This document shows positions 48,957 through 61,135 of a DNA stretch of 64,000 nucleotides, one piece after another (position 1 is the stretch's first letter; each line of letters opens with the position of its first letter). Below the pieces are notes generated by a model. The model ran no database searches, was not told where the DNA came from, and saw only the letters and a list, made by a program, of their open reading frames with translations. The DNA lies in NCBI GenBank assembly GCA_032191485.1, contig JAVDOI010000008.1, positions 1,601,501-1,665,500 of the forward strand, read 5' to 3'. The position numbers and the translations under genes are program-made. The stretch comes from Leptoclinus maculatus (lineage: Eukaryota; Chordata; Actinopteri; Perciformes; Stichaeidae).

Positions 48957-49776
48957 CCCGCTCTGCATGAGGTGAGTGACAGGCATGAATATTTAACGCC
49001 TTTCGCTGTCGCCGAGGTGACGGCTATCAGCACGTCAGTCCTGCCTCCGATCCATTCACAGCTGTTGCCTTATTGGCACAATTAGACAGGGATAGGGCTC
49101 TGATTAATTGAACTGGGCTCTGCATTCAATCCCTCCAGAGCCGGGTACAGGTCTCTTATCGGGTATCACGGCGCGCCCTCTGTCTCTGAGTGATGACAGG
49201 TTGAAACGCTATCGGCAGCCGTGCACACGCGCTTGCGGTGAAGTCGCCACCCGTGCACTTTGACCGCGGCCACATGAAGATGCACCACTTTGTGGACTCA
49301 CTTTGCAGAGCTGAACATAGGAATTTGCCTCAGTGAAAAGCCATACGTACTGTATAATAGACTCAGTAGCCTACATATAAATACATCAAATAGTGAGGTT
49401 TAGGACTTTATCAGCGTTTGGTCTAATAACAGACCTGCTGACTTTTTGGCCTTTGGATTTCACATTGTTCTGGTCCATCTATGGTGGTGTTATCAATCAG
49501 CAGTCTTGCCTTTTGAACTGTGTAATTCCGTGTGCAGAACTCATTTTGTTGCAAAGCAGAGGTAGAAAAGCAGAGGAACAGTACCCTCTCCTGGCCTAGA
49601 GAGCAAGATGAGATTTTACTCACAAGCGGTGCACTTTATCTGAGTTCGGTACATCCATGCACGAACTTGGGAGCAAAAACAGTGGAGCTAATCAACACTA
49701 ACATACTGCTGTGCCCATTTCAAGTCATCTGAAAATCAACTGGGGAAAACACAGAATAAAAATAACTGAGAGGGAG

Positions 49777-49801
49777 CTCTCTCTCTCTCTCTCTCTCTCT
49801 C
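49777..49801. repeat. (CT)n microsatellite
   Basis: Twelve CT units. A similar run is at 55446-55473. Confidence 0.95.
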
Positions 49802-51620
49802 GTTTCCTTAACAAGTATACTGTGCCGGTTTAACTGCAGTAGATGATGAATTCACCGTGAAGCTCTCTGAATGTGCTATGTGAATGTGTTAAAACAACTG
49901 GAAAACAAAACTCCTGCTAAACCTTTCCCCCCCGATGCTTGCAGGCTGAAAAAGAACACCGCTTTCATTCAAATATATCCAGCTACATGTAAGCATTGAT
50001 ACACATTGGGTGCTCTTGTGACTTATGTGAGGATTGATACAAAATAAATGACAGTCCCATTGCTGGTTATGAAGTACTATGTAAAGCCATTGCAACAGTT
50101 TGGCTCATCAATGTAATTGTAACATTGTAAGTCAATTGTTCAGAGGAATCATATCATATCAGGCCGTTGGCAAGATCCATTGCTGCTTTTTGTGTTTCTA
50201 GATTTGCTGACAACAGGAAAACTAAAGAATATCACCAGCATTCTCCTTTGAAGCATAGCTGATGCACTTTGCATTAATAAGTCTACACCGCCTTCGGGGT
50301 GTTATTGATATTAATTCCTAAAGCTTAAATCTGCTGTACAAGTTTTAATCCTCCTTTTTCCAACGACAACAACCTGCAACTTTTATGCTCGCATTTCTGA
50401 CATGCCAGAAATCCATCGGATCGCCAATGAGCCTGATCGCTGATCGTTCAATCGATGTGACCCTCGTCAGACTGCACATCAAACGGCATAACGGATAAAT
50501 CCCTTTTTTCCTTCAAGGTGACTCGTTAAACAGTTATGATTCAGTTACACACCACAATGCAGAGGATTGACAACCAGTTTCCAACCAGAAGAATTAACAT
50601 CTGGCCTTGAAAGTGAACCCCCAAAAGCAAACCTGAGGCGACAGTGATCCAGAGAAGCTGGAGTCTCTGGTAGAAACTCTGGATACATTCTCTCTCCGAC
50701 CTCCTTTTGAACACATATTAGCTGTAAAGTACGCTGTACGGTCTTTTAACTAGCACAAAGACTGTGTGAAACTTTCTTATAACAGGCCGTGCTCAAATCA
50801 CTGTGAACCTGTTTTCACCCAAAAGACACGAGGAAGCATTTAGTAAAATATTCATGGTATTGATCAAGAAAGGAGCGTTTTTTTTAACTAGCTGTAGATT
50901 GAGTAAGAATCTACAGAATCTGAATCCAGTGTCAGATCTTTGTAAATTGTTCTTTGCTAATAAAACATACAGAAGAGATACAGTAACATATGAATTGAAG
51001 CTGCAATAATCAATATTTCTTCATGAACGACAATTTATTTCCCTCATTGGAGACCAAAACAGAGCTAGAAGGAAAGTGAATATTGGACTTAAATAAGCTA
51101 ATTTATAAGGTGATATTATGACAATGTCATGTTTAGAGCTTACAACAATTAATGCAGGTTTAAGTCATTTTATAGACTCAAACTTGGAACTGTTTACTAG
51201 GAACCCAACCCTGTATAATGATTTATAACGTGTTTATAACGTGTTTTAGCTGTAACACATTACTCCTGTAATATGGGATTTGAATGTTCCATGGTTAATT
51301 ATATTAATTGGCGTGTGTATGTTTACAGTAAATGATGAGTTAAAGGGTAATCATGGAAGAGTAGAATATTTCTGACAAATTTTACATTTGCTTTGACACA
51401 TTTTTACATTAAAGTTTGTTTAATCTTTCATTTTTGCGGGAGAATTTAGGAACTTATTGTGATGAAATGTGCTTGATGTCAAAATAAATGAAATATACTT
51501 TTCTTTTTACATTCGAGTGGTACGTCCTCTATCAGCGTAAAGGCTGAGAAATACGTTGTTTTTATTTCCCACATGATAAACATCTCCCCTGAAGTGTTCC
51601 TGGTGTGTGGAGTGCAATAC

Positions 51621-51991
51621 CTCCTCCTGGTCCAACATGTAGATCGGATTTCCGGTGTTCACGCGGAGATGGGGGTTCCACTGGTCCTGGGGTGGACGCT
51701 CCTGTGAGGGACGCTCGTAGATGGGGCGCTCGTGTGAGGGAAGCTTGAAGGAGGGACGGTCGAAGGAAGGACGGTCGACGGAAGGACGGCTGAAGGAGGG
51801 ACGGTCGAAGGAAGGACGGTCGAAGGAAGGACGGCTGAAGGGGGGACGGTCGTAGGTGGGATGGTCGCAGGAGGGACGGTCGTAGGTGGGACGTTCGGGA
51901 GCGGGACGGTCGTAAGAGGGAGCGTGGAAGGAGTGGGCCGGGGTGCGATGATGGTGATGATGATAGGAGGGGGGGACGGCACACCTTGCAT
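51621..51991 (-). CDS. syngap1: SynGAP N-terminal exon with expanded S-[FY]-D-R-P repeats
   Basis: Read leftwards, the exon starts after a TTCTCCTGTCCAG acceptor and ends ...GAGGAG before a GTATTG donor. It is 371 bp long; its first two bases complete a codon begun in an unseen upstream exon. The translation runs ARCAVPPSYHHHHHRTPAHS, then about fifteen five-residue units such as SFDRP, TYDRP, SHERP and IYERP, and ends WNPHLRVNTGNPIYMLDQEE. Human SynGAP reads RTQYVHSPYDRPGWNPRF and then ends NQLLMLDEDE at the matching point. The next exon joins in phase as VHPLL against human IHPLL. SynGAP is a synaptic Ras/Rap GAP bound to PSD-95, and this segment is just before its PH domain. The repeat reads open in all three frames because the unit is 15 bp, so the frame rests on the WNPxxR...MLDxxE match and splicing phase. 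Whether it is the syngap1a or syngap1b copy cannot be told. Confidence 0.8.
51687..51914 (-). repeat. 15-bp coding minisatellite in SynGAP exon
   Basis: The plus strand shows repeated GGACGGTCGAAGGAA-like 15-mers with substitutions (GGACGGTCGTAGGTG, GGACGGCTGAAGGAG). There are about fifteen units in tandem with no length change, so the reading frame is kept. Central units are nearly identical and edge units are more diverged, the usual pattern for slippage or unequal exchange. Confidence 0.85.
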
Positions 51992-52379
51992 CTGGACAGG
52001 AGAAAAGGAGGTAGGGGGAGGAGGAGAGAGAGAGCGAGGAAAGAGAAGGTCAGTTAGGATCATCTGTAGGAGGGCTGTGATGCTGTGACACATCGTCCTC
52101 ATAACGTCAGTGCCAGATGTCGTTACATTGTGTTTGATAGGTCGTTTTTTAAAAGAGGTCATTAGTCATAATGAGACTATGCAGGACAATGCTAGAGGCA
52201 GAACCTGATTCTGAGGTGTTAAATAACAATAACGAAATTCATCTTATTCATTAATTAAGCCAATTAATGAATCGAGCAGGATACACAATGTGTGTGAAAC
52301 ACAATGAGGCCTTAAACTGTAGCATTAAATAAATAAAGCAGCGAGCATCGATACAACATAGTAGCAAATTATCTGCATC

Positions 52380-52755
52380 AAAGGAATAGTTCAACATTTT
52401 GAGAAATGTGCTTATTCGCAATAAGCACATTCTGTCCACTCTCGTATCTAAAGCTACATCCAGGAAACAGTTAGCTTAGCTTAGCCTGGGAACAGCCTGG
52501 CTCTGTCTGAAAGCAAGCTAGTCCGACACATAACCCCTCCACTGAAACCTCAACTTGTTGTATTTACATTGCATTACATAGAATACAGAGGTGCTCGTGG
52601 GCCGTGTCTTAAACCTTGGGACAGAGCCAGGCTAGCGTTTTTACCACCTGTTTCCAGTATTCATGCTAAGCTAAGCTAACTGTTTCTAGATGTGAGCGTG
52701 GCATTGATCTTTTGCAAGACAGCAAGTAAACAAAATGCCAAACTATTTCGTTATC
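52380..52755. mobile_element. Fold-back repeat with GTTAGCTTAGCTTAGC arms
   Basis: AAGGAATAGTTCAACATTTT opens the left arm, which continues to CAGTTAGCTTAGCTTAGCC. The right arm holds the inverse, GCTAAGCTAAGCTAACTG, and ends GCCAAACTATTTCGTT. Inverted arms around a CCAGGCTAGC/AGCCTGGCTC centre make it a MITE-like element. Relatives occur near 4990, 14599 and 36148. Confidence 0.65.
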
Positions 52756-54589
52756 AAAGGGTAAAATGCTCTAAAACTCCTGAAACTAATTCCCTTTTCA
52801 TAACTTCCTATTATTCATTCCTGCGAACACACCCTTAGTTTCATAGAGTCACAGCTAAAACTGATTAATTGTGAAGACGTCCTCGAGGCAGCTCACCACC
52901 AAAATCTAATCACCTGTCCCTCGGCCTGAAGCTGTGCGGTCCACCAAATTTAACAGAAATCTCTTCCGGAGACCTCCAGCTGACAAACTAAACTATAATC
53001 TTCTCGGTGGGGGTACACAATTATCTTTCACATTATCCTTGATTCTGAGGATCAATCAGGAAGATGTGGAAAAAAAAAATTAAAATGAGTCTCTGTGCCT
53101 TGGGTAATTTCAGAAATTGATCACACAGTATCTGAGACATTAATATGGACTTTGTTCTCCCCGAGTAGCTGTTTCACTTCGTCTAAAGTGAAAAAATGTG
53201 TGACTAAGGACCTTTTGGTAAATGAGGCACTTTGTCTTCTCTTCCTTCGCTGCTCCGAGTTCTCATGGCCTCATTGCACTGCTTTAGCTTGTGTTTGAAC
53301 TTAAGGAAACACATCGAGCACATAGTAACGCCAGCCCATGCAAATATATATCCAAGCTTTTATCAGTAATACAATCTAATTCATGGCACAGGAACACTAT
53401 TTGGTTACAATGTTTCTAGCTCTGTGACTTGATCAGAATCTAAATGATGCATCTGTTGTTCTAATATTGCCCCTGCATATTTTATTTTTCCCCCTCTCTC
53501 CTCTTAAGACTCCTTATTTGTTATCTCTGTTTAAGCGCGAGACATTTTAACTTGTTTTCCTTTAAGCGAGAGACAACAGCAGCATCTCTCACATGCATCG
53601 GATTACGCCACCGAGCGTTTTATAGTTTTCAGCTTCGAATACAAAAGCAAACGTCTTGAAGGCATGTTCTCTCACGTCATCCTCGAATTCAAAGGCTCTC
53701 CGCTCTTTTAGAAACAGTTCAGTGGCTGAACATGGCTGAATTAATCATATTTGTTTTAAAATACAAAAAAAAGATGGCAATATCTCCCTATGAGGCAAAT
53801 CACCACTCCACTAGCATCACCATCACATGCTCTGGTCCAGCGGGAGAGTCCTGAACTAATTTGCAGTAAAAACAAGCGATCTTACCAAGTGAAAAACAAG
53901 AACAATGTGGTTGTTAAGATAAATCTTGGGGTAAACAAGTTTAGAAACAAGTCACTGCAGTGTGTGTGTGTGTGTGTGTGTCAGTTAAATGAATGTTCCC
54001 CCAGGGGTTCACACCTCATGCACCAATGAAACGCCAAATTCACACTGACAACATCTGCAGAGTGTATACAAGGCTGGAACACACACACACGTACTACACG
54101 CACATTTTCATGCAGCCACACACACTCGCAGACTGATGTTTATTTGACCCTCTATTTGACACTGAGGCTCTGCACTCTCTCCTCTTGAAAGTCAGAAAGA
54201 AACAGTCACCTGTGGCCCACAATGCAACACCACAGCGTGTCATAACCGATCATTTTGCCGCGTCATCGCTGCTCAAGATTGTTCCAGACGGTCGGCGGCT
54301 ACAGCGCTTCTCCGTCCACAGCCGGAGTGGAAAAGCACAACAGGCAATCGTCTAATTGTGGCAAAAATAACAACTCTGTTGATCTTTCAAGTTCCTGTTT
54401 GAATTATGAATCGAGCTGCTGAAATATAGATGAGCGCCTCACCAGGCACAGCTAATTAACATGGACGATTCAAGAAACGGAAAGAAAGAGTGAAGCATGG
54501 AGAGTTGATTATCTTTCATACGTGGACCATGGACATGTGGTCACACAGTGTTTCCTCTCACTGGGGAAGCGAGAGGTTTGGTGTCGTGA

Positions 54590-54744
54590 TTAAAGGCAAA
54601 GTTCCCCCCAAAATCTAAAATACATATTTTTCCTCTTACCTGTAGTGTGTGGTTTGGTGTGAAGAAAAATTGTTCCTATACATGAAACACAGCAATCTTG
54701 AGAAATATGTTTTTTATGATTTTTGGGGTGAACTGTCCCTTTAA
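54590..54744. mobile_element. TTAA-bounded MITE-like element
   Basis: It starts TTAAAGGCAAAGTTCCCCCC and ends GGGGTGAACTGTCCCTTTAA, an inverted pair with TTAA at each edge. The inside (CATATTTTTCCTCTTACCTG) is the arm of a repeat I recall as very abundant in fish. At 155 bp the middle has been lost. Confidence 0.65.
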
Positions 54745-55057
54745 GGACCCTTCAGTCAGATGATCACTCTCAACACACAGCTGCCACTTTTGTCCAGTCA
54801 CAAAAAGTTGCACAAATACAGATACATCTTTTGTTGTGTCCATGAAATATTTGGGTGGACAGAAACTCGAGGCTATGAATGCGGGCCACAGTGATGGAGG
54901 AGCATTAAAGGGTCACAAAAGCCTCAGCTCAGCGTTTGCACAACTTTTAAAAGAGAGCCAAGTGGAAAAGACCGAAGCATGTAGGATGACAAAATATGGA
55001 ATGTTTGTCAGCTGATTTCTTTTTTTCTGCAGAACACTTCAGTCCTTCAGGGCTTTC

Positions 55058-55290
55058 TGGGGCTGCAACTGAAGATTATTTATATTATTGATTAAAAGGT
55101 AACAAGGTGATGTCATCAAATGTCTTGTATATTCCATTTACTTTAATGTGAGTCAGCATAAAGCAGTAAAGTAACAACCTGGTACCATCCAATGCCATAT
55201 TGCCTAAAAAGTGACTTTAACAATGAATTGATTATCAAAGTATTTGCTGACTAATTGACTACTTGATCATCTAATCATTGCAGCACTAAT
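55058..55290 (+). repeat. Fragment of the CTGCAACTAA-end repeat family
   Basis: It opens TGGGGCTGCAACTGAAGATT, holds GATGTCATCAAATGTCTTGT and closes CATCTAATCATTGCAGCACT. The two ends are inverted relatives, as expected for a nearly full but decayed copy. Confidence 0.5.
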
Positions 55291-55445
55291 CCCACGTTCA
55301 CCACTTTACAAACCCACAATATTTGATGTAAGGGTCAAGTTTTAACCTTTCTATGTGAATAAATTAACATCAACTTACTTTTTTTTCTCTAATACACATG
55401 AGGGTGTCTTCCTTTCCTGGAGAAGTCCAAGTGAGGCTTACGAGG

Positions 55446-55477
<32 letters not shown>

Positions 55478-58400
55478 AGTTGAGTTGAGCATAAAAACAC
55501 AATAAAGCCAAATGTCTTATGTGGTTCTCTATAGCTTGCACATCTAGCTGGTGAGAGTCACACAACATTCAGGGAATGCATATTGTGGAGTATTGTGTGT
55601 GATACATTGTGAAGGTTATGAATTGAAAGCATGCGTCTCATCACAACTTGTGTCACGATCACGGATAAACAGCTGAAAGAGCATTTTTAGGTACACGGCT
55701 TTACACTCTATTAATATGCTCCAAGTTGCTGTGTTGCACAGCGGGAAATGTTATCTTCAAAGGCTGCATGGCAAAATATTTTTGTTGCAAAGGGAAATTG
55801 TAAAAGTGTTGCAGCTTGCATCAAACAAAATGTTCCGGCATCTCCATCTATGTGATCATTAAGAGGGCACCAGCAGTCTATCGCTTACTCCGCTCCTCTT
55901 ACACATAAGTCCGTCATAGTGGACGGGTGTGTCTGCTGAAAGCCGAACTGTGAAGGGAGACGCGATAGCTGCTGAGTCAGCGTTCTATCACACATTGGTC
56001 ATCGTCACAGGCCTTCATGAAGACATAAAGCACTTTGTGACACGCTCTGTTTCTCCAAAAAAAAAAGCACCTCAGCCCTTGAATCCAAACTTTGCAACTG
56101 TGCAGAGCAAAGTCATGATGCTGAGAGATATTCACTGGAGGATAGCAGCGTGAGTCATCCACAGCCCAATCTGCACTACTCTACTGTAGGCCTACCTCTC
56201 CACCCCCGAGGCTGCCTATTAAGGGCCTGTGAAGCGCAGTGGACAGAATTTCAATGAGCAGGCTCGTTCTTCTGTCCGTCCGTACGTTCGTACGTACGTA
56301 CGTACAGGCTGCACATATACTGTACAGTAACGATTTGGCACAAGCAGAACTGCTGAGACCGCTCATCTTCCTCTACCTCACTCTATCCTTCATTCACTCT
56401 CCGCGGTCGGCTCTCTTGTGTTTTCTTCCCTTCGCTCTGCCTTTGTTCCTCTCTCTCGCCTTCACTCTCCGTGGGCTCTTTTTGCCTTTTCTGCCATCCT
56501 TTGCAGTTTACAAAGAAGAGTCCCATGCACCAATCGGATGACCGGTCAGCCTTAGTCAACGTTGTCATTACTGGGACCCGACAGGCCTAATGTTGATTTA
56601 TACACATCGCTGAGCTCCAAAACAGAGCTAAAAATAAATCTTTGCAACATCCCCCGGCCGCTCGGGGCAGATAATGTACTCCTGCAAGCATGGCGGACCA
56701 AAGCATCTTAACTTTCCAGGCAAGAAAGCGCCACACGGTGCACGTGTCATTACTGTGACCTCGGCCGCACCGGTATCACAAAACCGCCTCCGAAACAGAT
56801 CAGTGGCAAATAAACTGGCGGAATACAGACTTTGCCAAGAGTGAATATATGGAAGGTAGTGAGAATAGATGCAGTGCTGCACTTTGACAAGCTGTGAGTC
56901 ACAGTGGTGCATATGTGCAGTACAACAGTAGGCTGCTGTCAGCGCTGAGTCAAGCGAGGGATGTCAAGTGTCAGCAGCGGGGTCACAGAGGCCCAGAGGT
57001 GCGAGGCTTTTTTTGCTGAACAAGCACATTTGTCATGCCCTGGATTTCTGCTCAGAAGAAACTCCACCTCATTAGACTTATATTAGTGTTGACCATGGCA
57101 GGGGATTGGCATGAGCGTGCGGCACAATAAATAATAATAATAATCTTCATTCAGAAATCAGGCGTTGCTTCATTAGAAAGGTAACCAGTATAATTGATCT
57201 GCTCCATAGCACAAGATTACCTTAATATATCTGTGGGGGGTTGATAGGCTTGTTGATCAATACCAATTACTCAATGATTACCTCACAGGGTGGCGAGACC
57301 TCTCTCAATACCCAGCCTGTGCGATTCAAAGCTCTCACAGTCTCACCCCCGACTTCTCCTCAAATAGCTCAAATAAGTATGAAAGATAGAAAACCAACGA
57401 CCAGTTGTTCAGCTCTGTGAAATGACAGCAGTGCTGTTACGGCGTTTTGCATCACGACACTACCTCTATACCAGACATATCCGTTGGATCGCTGCTTTAA
57501 TTAGGTATCTCCATTGTGAAAATGTGACTTCATTTGTGCCAATTACAGGCTACCATCACTCAGGGGGGTACTGGTGGAGTCGGAGGAGGTGACAAACTAA
57601 TTGTATCTGTGTTGCTGCAGTTACAGCTGATTACTTAATGTCATTTTAATGATCACATTTTAAAGGCTAGTTTTTTTTTTTTTTTTTATTATACTGAGTA
57701 TAATGTGGACTTTGACACGTTCATTTGGAGCTTAAAAAAACTGTTACTACAATTGTTACTTAAATATTTGTGATGATCGTTTGCATAAGCCTTTGCCTGT
57801 TTGATGACGCACCAGAAAACCAAAAGTCTACTGTAAACTAAATAAATAATTCGTCAATATTTTTACATTACATCTATAGGGTTGGTAATCTTGAGAAACT
57901 AGCAAGAGTATGTTAGCTTCTGAAAGTGATCCCACAGAAAAACCCCAGCCCAGTGTTCCCAGAAGCTCACATCACAAGCTCAACGAGTCGCTAACTCTAC
58001 AGAGAAAGTCGCCAAGTCAGCAGCAATGACAGCGCGTCACGTCAGGCCTCTCTCCAAAGCCACTCCCCCAAAATTAGCATAACGAACGTAAACAACAGAC
58101 ATGGCTATTGTTAGCACTCACAGATGTCAAGCTAGTAGCTTGTGTCAAAAAAAAGCATTTGATTTATTGAAGAACATTACCAATAGCTTTGACAATGGAT
58201 CAAATGTCTTTACGTAATGTGAGAAGAGTCGAATCAACAGAGAATGATCACCTCTCTCTGTAGCTCTGCCAGCTCTTTAGCCGCCACTGGCTACCAATCT
58301 GATACCAGTGCTCTCTTCCCCCCCCCCTCCCCCCCCCCGAGCGTAAAAAAATAATTGAAATATTTCTTTGTGTCAGGTAACATGAGGCTAGGGGTTTCTA

Positions 58401-59539
58401 TGGCAGTAAAATGCCGATGACTCACCATGACTGAATAAAGGTGAGTGACAGAAGACACAACATCGGCAGTGACAAAGAAAACTGTATTTAATGTGGATCG
58501 ATCACATCGTGGCCTGATACCAAAACCTCCTAATAAGGTCAGTATTGGAGCTAATGTCGATCCATTGCATCAGATCGGTGCCTCCCTACTTTTGGCCTCA
58601 TTGTTTTGGTTTCACAGACCGCAAGTTACGCTCACATTAACACCATTTTCAGTGGCAGCAGGGAGCTGTTTCTGTACACTTCCAGCTCAGAGCTAAATGG
58701 CAGACAAAGTTAGCAACTAGCTGGTGAACATTATTGAACATTTAGCAGCTAAAAAGCTTGATATTCTACTCAGGAGTTGGTGGAAACTTGCCAGAGACAC
58801 AACTCCAAAATAAAATTTTCATAAAACTGTTTGGAAACACATTAGCAACATTATAAAGTGAAAATATGTTCGGGTTGAACTTTTTCCGCTTGTTGTGGAG
58901 TTCTTGTGTCCCCAAGTGGCCGAAACAATTAATTAATGCAGCTTTACCAACGACTACATAAATATATTGTACATCAGAGTCGCAGTGTACCTCCCTGTGT
59001 GTGCATCCCGTTGTCCTCAGCACTGATACCTCCCTTCCATCAGCACCTTATCTTGCTCTTCAGTACTAGAACTGTGCGTACCTCCCCTCAATACTGTACT
59101 CACTTTCTGGGTACTGTGCGCTTTCTTCAGGGCTATTCTTGAAAAGCCGGAAGGCTTCGGAAGTACGAAATCACCTCCTAATGCTCAAAGTGGACAAACT
59201 TAAGTTTACACTCACCAGCTGCTACTACAATGCAAAGAAATGTATGCGTCTGTCTGTATACGTGTGTGTGGTGCTGTGTTGTCTGTGTGAAGACCGAGAG
59301 CATTATATATATAAAAAAAAGAAAACTGCCCATACAGTCAAACTACTGTATGAATCCAGGCAAAAGCTTTGATCCCTTTTAAATTTCCCCTACAAAGAGT
59401 CCACTTCAGCCATGAAGGAGAGATGTTCGATAAGAGGAGGAGAGGATGCGGGTAACGGGTTGTGTGTACATGTGTGTATGTGTGTGTGTGTGTGGCAGTG
59501 GGAGAGAGAGTGGGAGAGAGAGTATCCTCACCTATCAGA

Positions 59540-59770
59540 TCATTCACCCAGCCCTCACGCGGCGCGTCCCGGGTTCCCCATTGCTCACCCAAAGCGTCCA
59601 CACGGCGTCACTGTTGCTGCGCTGCTAGCGCCTTGAATCCGCCCCCAACTCCACCACACAGGAAACAAGGTTACTGCCCAAGAGATGTCACTTCCGAAAC
59701 ACCCACTCCCGCTCGCTCGCTCGCGCTCGCTCCCTCACGCCCCCAGCCTATTGCCATGACAACCGAGAAA
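59540..59770 (-). promoter_or_regulatory. Second CpG-rich, promoter-like block, possible SynGAP upstream promoter
   Basis: CACGCGGCGCGTCCCGGGTT and CCCGCTCGCTCGCTCGCGCT lie in a CpG-dense stretch. Read leftwards, a donor-like GCTTTGG|GTGAGC occurs with the exon end at 59589, so a non-coding first exon could end there. Joining it directly to the exon at 51991 leaves no in-frame ATG after a TGA, so another exon would be required to start SynGAP. The call is an inference from composition and position 7.6 kb upstream. Confidence 0.3.
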
Positions 59771-59789
59771 AGAATAGAATATAAGTGAG

Positions 59790-59897
59790 TGTTAAAGAGA
59801 CAGAGGGATGAGAGAGACAGGGGGGAAAAGAGGGATGCAAACAGTAGAGACGGAGAGGGGAGGACGGAGAGGGGAGGCAGAGGAGAGGAGGAGAATG

Positions 59898-59934
<37 letters not shown>

Positions 59935-59992
59935 GAATGAGTGGGCGGGGAAAGGATGGATGACAGAGGAGAGGGTGAGAGATTGAGAGAGC

Positions 59993-60028
<36 letters not shown>

Positions 60029-60180
60029 GAGAAGCATGTGGTGGGATGTAATCGAGGGGAAAGGGAGGAGAGAGGTGTCGATGCTGTGGATGCCGTGAAG
60101 AAGAAGAAGAAGAAGAAGAAGAAGAGAAATGAAGTGATGAGAGAGGGAAAGAGGGAAGGAAGGGAGGAAGGAAGGAGGAC
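59790..60180. repeat. Long polypurine (GA/GAA) tract
   Basis: About 390 bases on the plus strand are almost entirely purine. They include (GA)n at 59904-59930 and 59990-60030 and (GAA)n at 60098-60126. It borders the CpG-rich block on its upstream side if transcription runs leftwards. Confidence 0.85.
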
Positions 60181-60771
60181 ACTTTTTTGGGAATAGGGAG
60201 CCCACATCTTGTTCCCATAGCAACACAGCCATCCATGAAATACTGACTTGTACCTCCCTCTCACTCTCTTACTCTCTCTGTCTCTCCATCCCCCCCCCCC
60301 TCTCCTTTTTCTCTTTCCATCTCTAACTATATATACACACACACACACCGTGAGCGTGAGTTGGCACTGAGGATGCATGCAGTAATCCACGCTCTGCAAC
60401 ATTGTCAAACGCATCAAAAGGTACAAAGCATACCATCAAGTGATGCTGTTCCTAAAGCGGCCACACTGCGAAGTATACGCTGGAAAGAACTCGTTCATAT
60501 ACGACGTGTCATCGAAGCCCGTCTGAAGGCAAACAACCCGCTGTTACAGAGACAGACATGAGACATCGTCCGAGAAGGATGCGACAGCGAAGCACTAGAG
60601 GAGAGTCCGGCCTCAGAGGAACTCATGGCGGTGAACTCAGTTGTTCACACAAAAAGTTACAGAAGTAGTTGTGTGAAGTATTAAGTTGAAGTTCAATTCC
60701 AGTAGACTTTGTTACAGTCCGACCAATTCTGACGTCAGCAAGGGAGTGTTGGGAGGAAGTTTCATATTGAT

Positions 60772-61135
60772 GTCTTAAAGGGACACTCCACTGATTCTAC
60801 ACATCAAAGTCTGTTTACAGGTCTCGGAGAGTACTAGTGCAAAAGTTGTATATAACGCCTTTCATGGCTCCAGAAAGGGGGGGGGACTGCTGCGTGACGT
60901 CTGGTAAATTGGGTAAGTTAGGACAGGATAGGTTGGGGCTGAAGACTACAAGTTTAAAAATGAAAGAAATCTGGGTGTGTGGAGAAGTGAGCTAACCCGA
61001 CCTCTGTAGGGCCGCTCCTCATCTCTGCTTGAGACCAGAGGCTACAATAGCCGCTAACTAGCAAAGCACACTCAAATCGGCCGGACTGTCGGCCTGTCGA
61101 GTTGAATTGTGGGTAATGTAGGCACCAGGTTTTGA
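60772..61135 (+). repeat. Interspersed repeat starting TTAAAGGGACACTCCAC
   Basis: TTAAAGGGACACTCCACTGA, GTCTCGGAGAGTACTAGTGC and GAATTGTGGGTAATGTAGGC appear in the order of a repeat I recall from many fish genomes. No frame is intact. Confidence 0.5.

Larger units (their letters stand above)
37707..51620 (-). other. SynGAP intron between the two recognised exons
   Basis: These 13.9 kb contain no exon I can recognise on either strand. They hold the transposon piece at 38586, the 146-bp tandem array, the fold-back element at 42094, a cluster of (CA)n/(GT)n tracts at 44.7-45.3 kb, a GAG-rich triplet run at 46.7 kb and G-, GA- and GT-rich tracts at 48.3-48.95 kb. Open frames here are mostly translations of these simple repeats. 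Confidence 0.65.

Noticed and set aside
51562..52162. Two other long minus-strand frames through the SynGAP repeat exon (140 and 167 residues, Pro/Ser/Arg- and Pro/Thr-rich)
   Set aside because: They are shifted readings of the 15-bp repeat, which has no stop in any frame. Only the third frame gives the WNPxxR...MLDQEE match and joins the next exon in phase.
59671..60426. 251-residue minus-strand frame with long Ser/Leu runs
   Set aside because: It is the translation of the polypurine tract on its pyrimidine strand; low complexity, no domain.
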